The position numbers and the translations under genes are program-made. From Mariprofundus sp. (GTDB lineage Bacteria > Pseudomonadota > Zetaproteobacteria > Mariprofundales > Mariprofundaceae), in NCBI GenBank assembly GCA_015485035.1, contig WFUI01000197.1, positions 1 to 8,780 on the forward strand: a stretch of DNA of 8,780 nt, read 5' to 3'. Below the pieces are notes generated by a model. The model did no database searches, was not told the origin of the DNA, and saw only the letters and a program-made list of their open reading frames with translations. Below are positions 7,295 to 8,780 of this stretch, piece after piece (the first letter of the stretch is position 1; every line of letters starts with the position of its first letter).

Positions 7295-7762
7295 ATGTCG
7301 ACTGGTTATAGTGCATGCATGCGCCCTTTACTTGTTTCTGTCACATGTGCCCTGATTCTCTCACCGGTTCTGGCTGTTGCTGAAGATGCCGTGATGCCAC
7401 CACCGTCTGTGGAGCAATCAAATGTGGAGCAATCAGCTGTGGAGCAACCGTCTGTGGGGCAAGCATCCGGAGCTGTAGTGGATACGACTGAAGATGTGGT
7501 GGAAAGTGCCCCCAATCTGAACAATGAACTAAGCTCTCCGGATGATGACAGCAGTGTAGATGTGCGTTCATACCAGCGCAAAGACGGGGCGACGGTTACT
7601 GAATATTCCGTGCATGGCCAGATTTATGAAATCAAGGTACAACCCGTCGGTGGTTTGCCCCCCTATTACCTGTATCGCAACAAGGCTGGGCATTTTGAAC
7701 GGCGACGGCCAGGAGGGCAGCCTTTTGTCACCCCTCCTGCATGGATTCTGAAGAAATTCTGA
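7295..7762 (+). CDS. secreted DUF2782-family protein
   Basis: This is a small protein of unknown function. The C-terminal part (about 89-155) fits DUF2782: VDVRSYQRKDG, then TEYSVHGQIYEIKVQP, PPYYLYRNKAGHFERRRPGG and a closing PPAWILKKF. The N-terminus has a signal peptide: Arg10 followed by a hydrophobic stretch (11-28) and a likely cut after VLAVA, so the mature domain should lie in the periplasm. Between them is an acidic, Ser/Glu/Gln-rich spacer with four five-residue repeats (38-57). The start is uncertain. The ATG at 7295 has a weak GGTG 6 bases upstream. The ATG at 7319 would give a textbook 21-residue signal peptide but has no visible ribosome binding site. A TTG at 7283 is also in frame. 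The ThiE/TenI-like gene begins 3 bp after the stop. Confidence 0.82.
   Translation: MSTGYSACMRPLLVSVTCALILSPVLAVAEDAVMPPPSVEQSNVEQSAVEQPSVGQASGAVVDTTEDVVESAPNLNNELSSPDDDSSVDVRSYQRKDGATVTEYSVHGQIYEIKVQPVGGLPPYYLYRNKAGHFERRRPGGQPFVTPPAWILKKF
7406..7465 (+). repeat. four tandem 15-bp repeats inside the DUF2782 gene
   Basis: Four direct units lie head to tail at 7406-7420, 7421-7435, 7436-7450 and 7451-7465, with the shared core TGTGGAGCAA (TGTGGGGCAA in the last). Units differ from the first by 2, 3 and 2 bases. They encode SVEQS, NVEQS, AVEQP and SVGQA, so copy-number change would keep the reading frame. The repeats fall in the linker between the signal peptide and the conserved domain. Confidence 0.9.
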
Positions 7763-7765
7763 TGC

Positions 7766-8416
7766 ATGTTGGCTAGCGCCCCAAACAGGGTTCCGCAGCT
7801 GACCCTGATCACCGATACAACACGTTTTTCAGGAGAATCGTTTTTCTCTGCCGTACAGCAAGCCCTGCTGGGTGGCGTGGATGCTGTTCTGGTACGTGAG
7901 AAACAACTTACTTCTGCCAAATTGCTGGCCCTTGCATCACGCCTCAGACAAATGACGCACGACGCTCATGCCCGCTTGATCATTCATTCACAAGCCGATA
8001 TTGCTTGCGCTGTTGATGCCGATGGCGTTCATCTGGCCAGTGCTGATATCTCTGCTGTTGCGTCTGTTCGGCAATGGCTGGCGGATGCCAATAAAACGGT
8101 GTCTGTTTCATGCCATAATGAATATGAACTTATACAGGCCAGCGAATTCGATGCTGATTACGCTATGCTTTCGCCCGTTTTCGCGACGGCAAGCCACCCC
8201 GGGACAGTGCCTCTGGGGCTGGAAGGTTTTCGTGTATTGGCATCGGCAGCCACACTGCCTGTGATTGCACTCGGCGGCATTGATGCGGGTAATTATGAAA
8301 GCTTGCAAGCAACAAACGTAGCAGTGATCAGCGCCATACTGGGCGCTGATGATCCGGGCAGCGTCGCGCAGCGATTACGGGTTGCCGGTAAAAACAGCAG
8401 GGAGAATGCAGATTGA
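7766..8416 (+). CDS. ThiE/TenI-like thiamine phosphate synthase-family protein
   Basis: This is a TIM-barrel protein of the thiamine phosphate synthase superfamily. Seen in sequence: LTLITD (12-17), GGVDAVLVREKQL (36-48), DADGVHL (84-90), SVSCHNEYEL (113-122), DYAMLSPVFATASHPG (131-146), PLGLEGF (149-155), IALGGI (167-172) and AVISAIL (186-192). At 216 aa it has a normal single-domain length. The segment where true ThiE has Asn-Asp-Arg reads His-Ser-Gln (74-76), GQ-x-D reads ASAD (91-94), and the usual Ser-Lys-Pro-Gly reads SHPG. These changes remove metal and diphosphate contacts. They look more like TenI, or the TenI half of the MutT-TenI fusions of proteobacteria, than a working ThiE. No Nudix domain is attached here. 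The Shine-Dalgarno is poor. Its stop overlaps the TTG start of the next gene. Confidence 0.85.
   Translation: MLASAPNRVPQLTLITDTTRFSGESFFSAVQQALLGGVDAVLVREKQLTSAKLLALASRLRQMTHDAHARLIIHSQADIACAVDADGVHLASADISAVASVRQWLADANKTVSVSCHNEYELIQASEFDADYAMLSPVFATASHPGTVPLGLEGFRVLASAATLPVIALGGIDAGNYESLQATNVAVISAILGADDPGSVAQRLRVAGKNSRENAD
8401..8404 (+). promoter_or_regulatory. ribosome binding site supporting a TTG start
   Basis: GGAG is spaced 8 bases from the TTG at 8413. No in-frame ATG is available nearby, and the protein from TTG begins exactly like family members (MKTLILIRHAKSSW). This supports the non-ATG start. Confidence 0.6.
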
Positions 8417-8780
8417 AAACATTGATCCTGATACGGCATGCGAAATCCAGCTGGGATGATTTAGGGGCTCGCGATTTTGACCGCAGTCTGAATCATCGCG
8501 GCAGACATGATGCGCCGCTCATGGGTGAGAGGCTGGCCGCCCGGCTCAATGGCGGCAATTTGGCGCTGGATGTGTTGCTATGCAGTTCCGCCCAAAGAAC
8601 GCGTGAGACCGCAGAGCTGCTGATTCCGGCCTTGGGGTTTGCGGTCGAAAATGTGGAATGGCGCAGGGAACTGTATCTGGCCAGTCCCCGGATCATGTTG
8701 AAAACAATTCAGGCCATGCCGGATGAGGCTGCCACGGTTGCGCTGTTGGCGCATAACCCGGGCATCACCGAACTGGCCGA
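8413..8780 (+). CDS. sixA: SixA-like histidine phosphatase (3' partial)
   Basis: This is a histidine phosphatase (phosphoglycerate mutase-like) superfamily protein of the SixA branch, whose known member removes phosphate from phosphohistidine on signalling and phosphotransferase proteins. The catalytic motif LIRHAKSSW (6-14) has His9 as the phospho-acceptor with Arg8. RSLNHRGRHDAPLMG (24-38) and LLCSSAQRTRETAELL (55-70) follow. Glu86-Leu-Tyr is next, and the second catalytic His114 lies in LAHNPGITEL. The window ends after 122 complete codons, and the family is usually about 155-175 aa, so the C-terminal quarter is missing. The start is TTG in a 4-bp TTGA overlap with the preceding stop. The substrate protein cannot be named, since no histidine kinase or phosphotransferase gene is in view. 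Confidence 0.88.
   Translation, partial: MKTLILIRHAKSSWDDLGARDFDRSLNHRGRHDAPLMGERLAARLNGGNLALDVLLCSSAQRTRETAELLIPALGFAVENVEWRRELYLASPRIMLKTIQAMPDEAATVALLAHNPGITELA

Noticed and set aside
1..8780. Mobile elements, CRISPR, tRNA/rRNA, toxin-antitoxin or defence genes
   Set aside because: No inverted terminal repeats, transposase or integrase motifs, regularly spaced repeats, cloverleaf-like sequence or defence-family domains were seen. Nearly all bases belong to nine recognisable genes.

Overview
The window is a stretch of chromosome from a proteobacterium, at roughly 50-55% GC by eye. Nine protein genes all lie on the + strand and are packed almost without gaps. The first gene is cut by the left edge and the last by the right edge. 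The order phoH-like / ybeY / corC / lnt is a well-known proteobacterial cluster, and the protein sequences fit Pseudomonadota. I cannot fix the class. A Gammaproteobacterium or a Zetaproteobacterium-like iron oxidiser would fit, but that is a guess from gene content. No rRNA, tRNA, CRISPR array, insertion sequence, integrase or phage gene is visible.

Left block (1-5234): PhoH-family ATPase (5' partial), YbeY rRNA-maturation endonuclease, CorC-type CBS-domain protein, Lnt apolipoprotein N-acyltransferase, GpsA glycerol-3-phosphate dehydrogenase and a Smr-domain protein. Each stop overlaps the next start (8-bp overlap, ATGA, GTGA, ATGA, TAATG), so this looks like one translationally coupled operon. 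It joins RNA metabolism (PhoH, YbeY) with envelope biogenesis. GpsA supplies glycerol-3-phosphate for phospholipids, and Lnt uses phospholipid as acyl donor to finish lipoproteins.

Middle (5252-7222): one long gene for a two-domain enzyme, a class II aldolase fused to a short-chain dehydrogenase. It follows the Smr gene after 17 bp with a good ribosome binding site. It is the only clearly catabolic-looking gene in the window.

Right block (7223-8780): a 72-bp gap, the longest non-coding stretch here, holds a weak promoter candidate and a short palindrome. Then come a secreted DUF2782-type protein with a fourfold 15-bp tandem repeat, a ThiE/TenI-like protein that has lost ThiE-type metal-site residues, and the start of a SixA-like histidine phosphatase that uses a TTG start. 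These last three genes are again nearly contiguous.

I see no evidence for a new multi-gene system. The items most worth a second look are the atypical ThiE/TenI protein, the repeat-bearing DUF2782 protein and the placement of the aldolase/dehydrogenase in a housekeeping operon.
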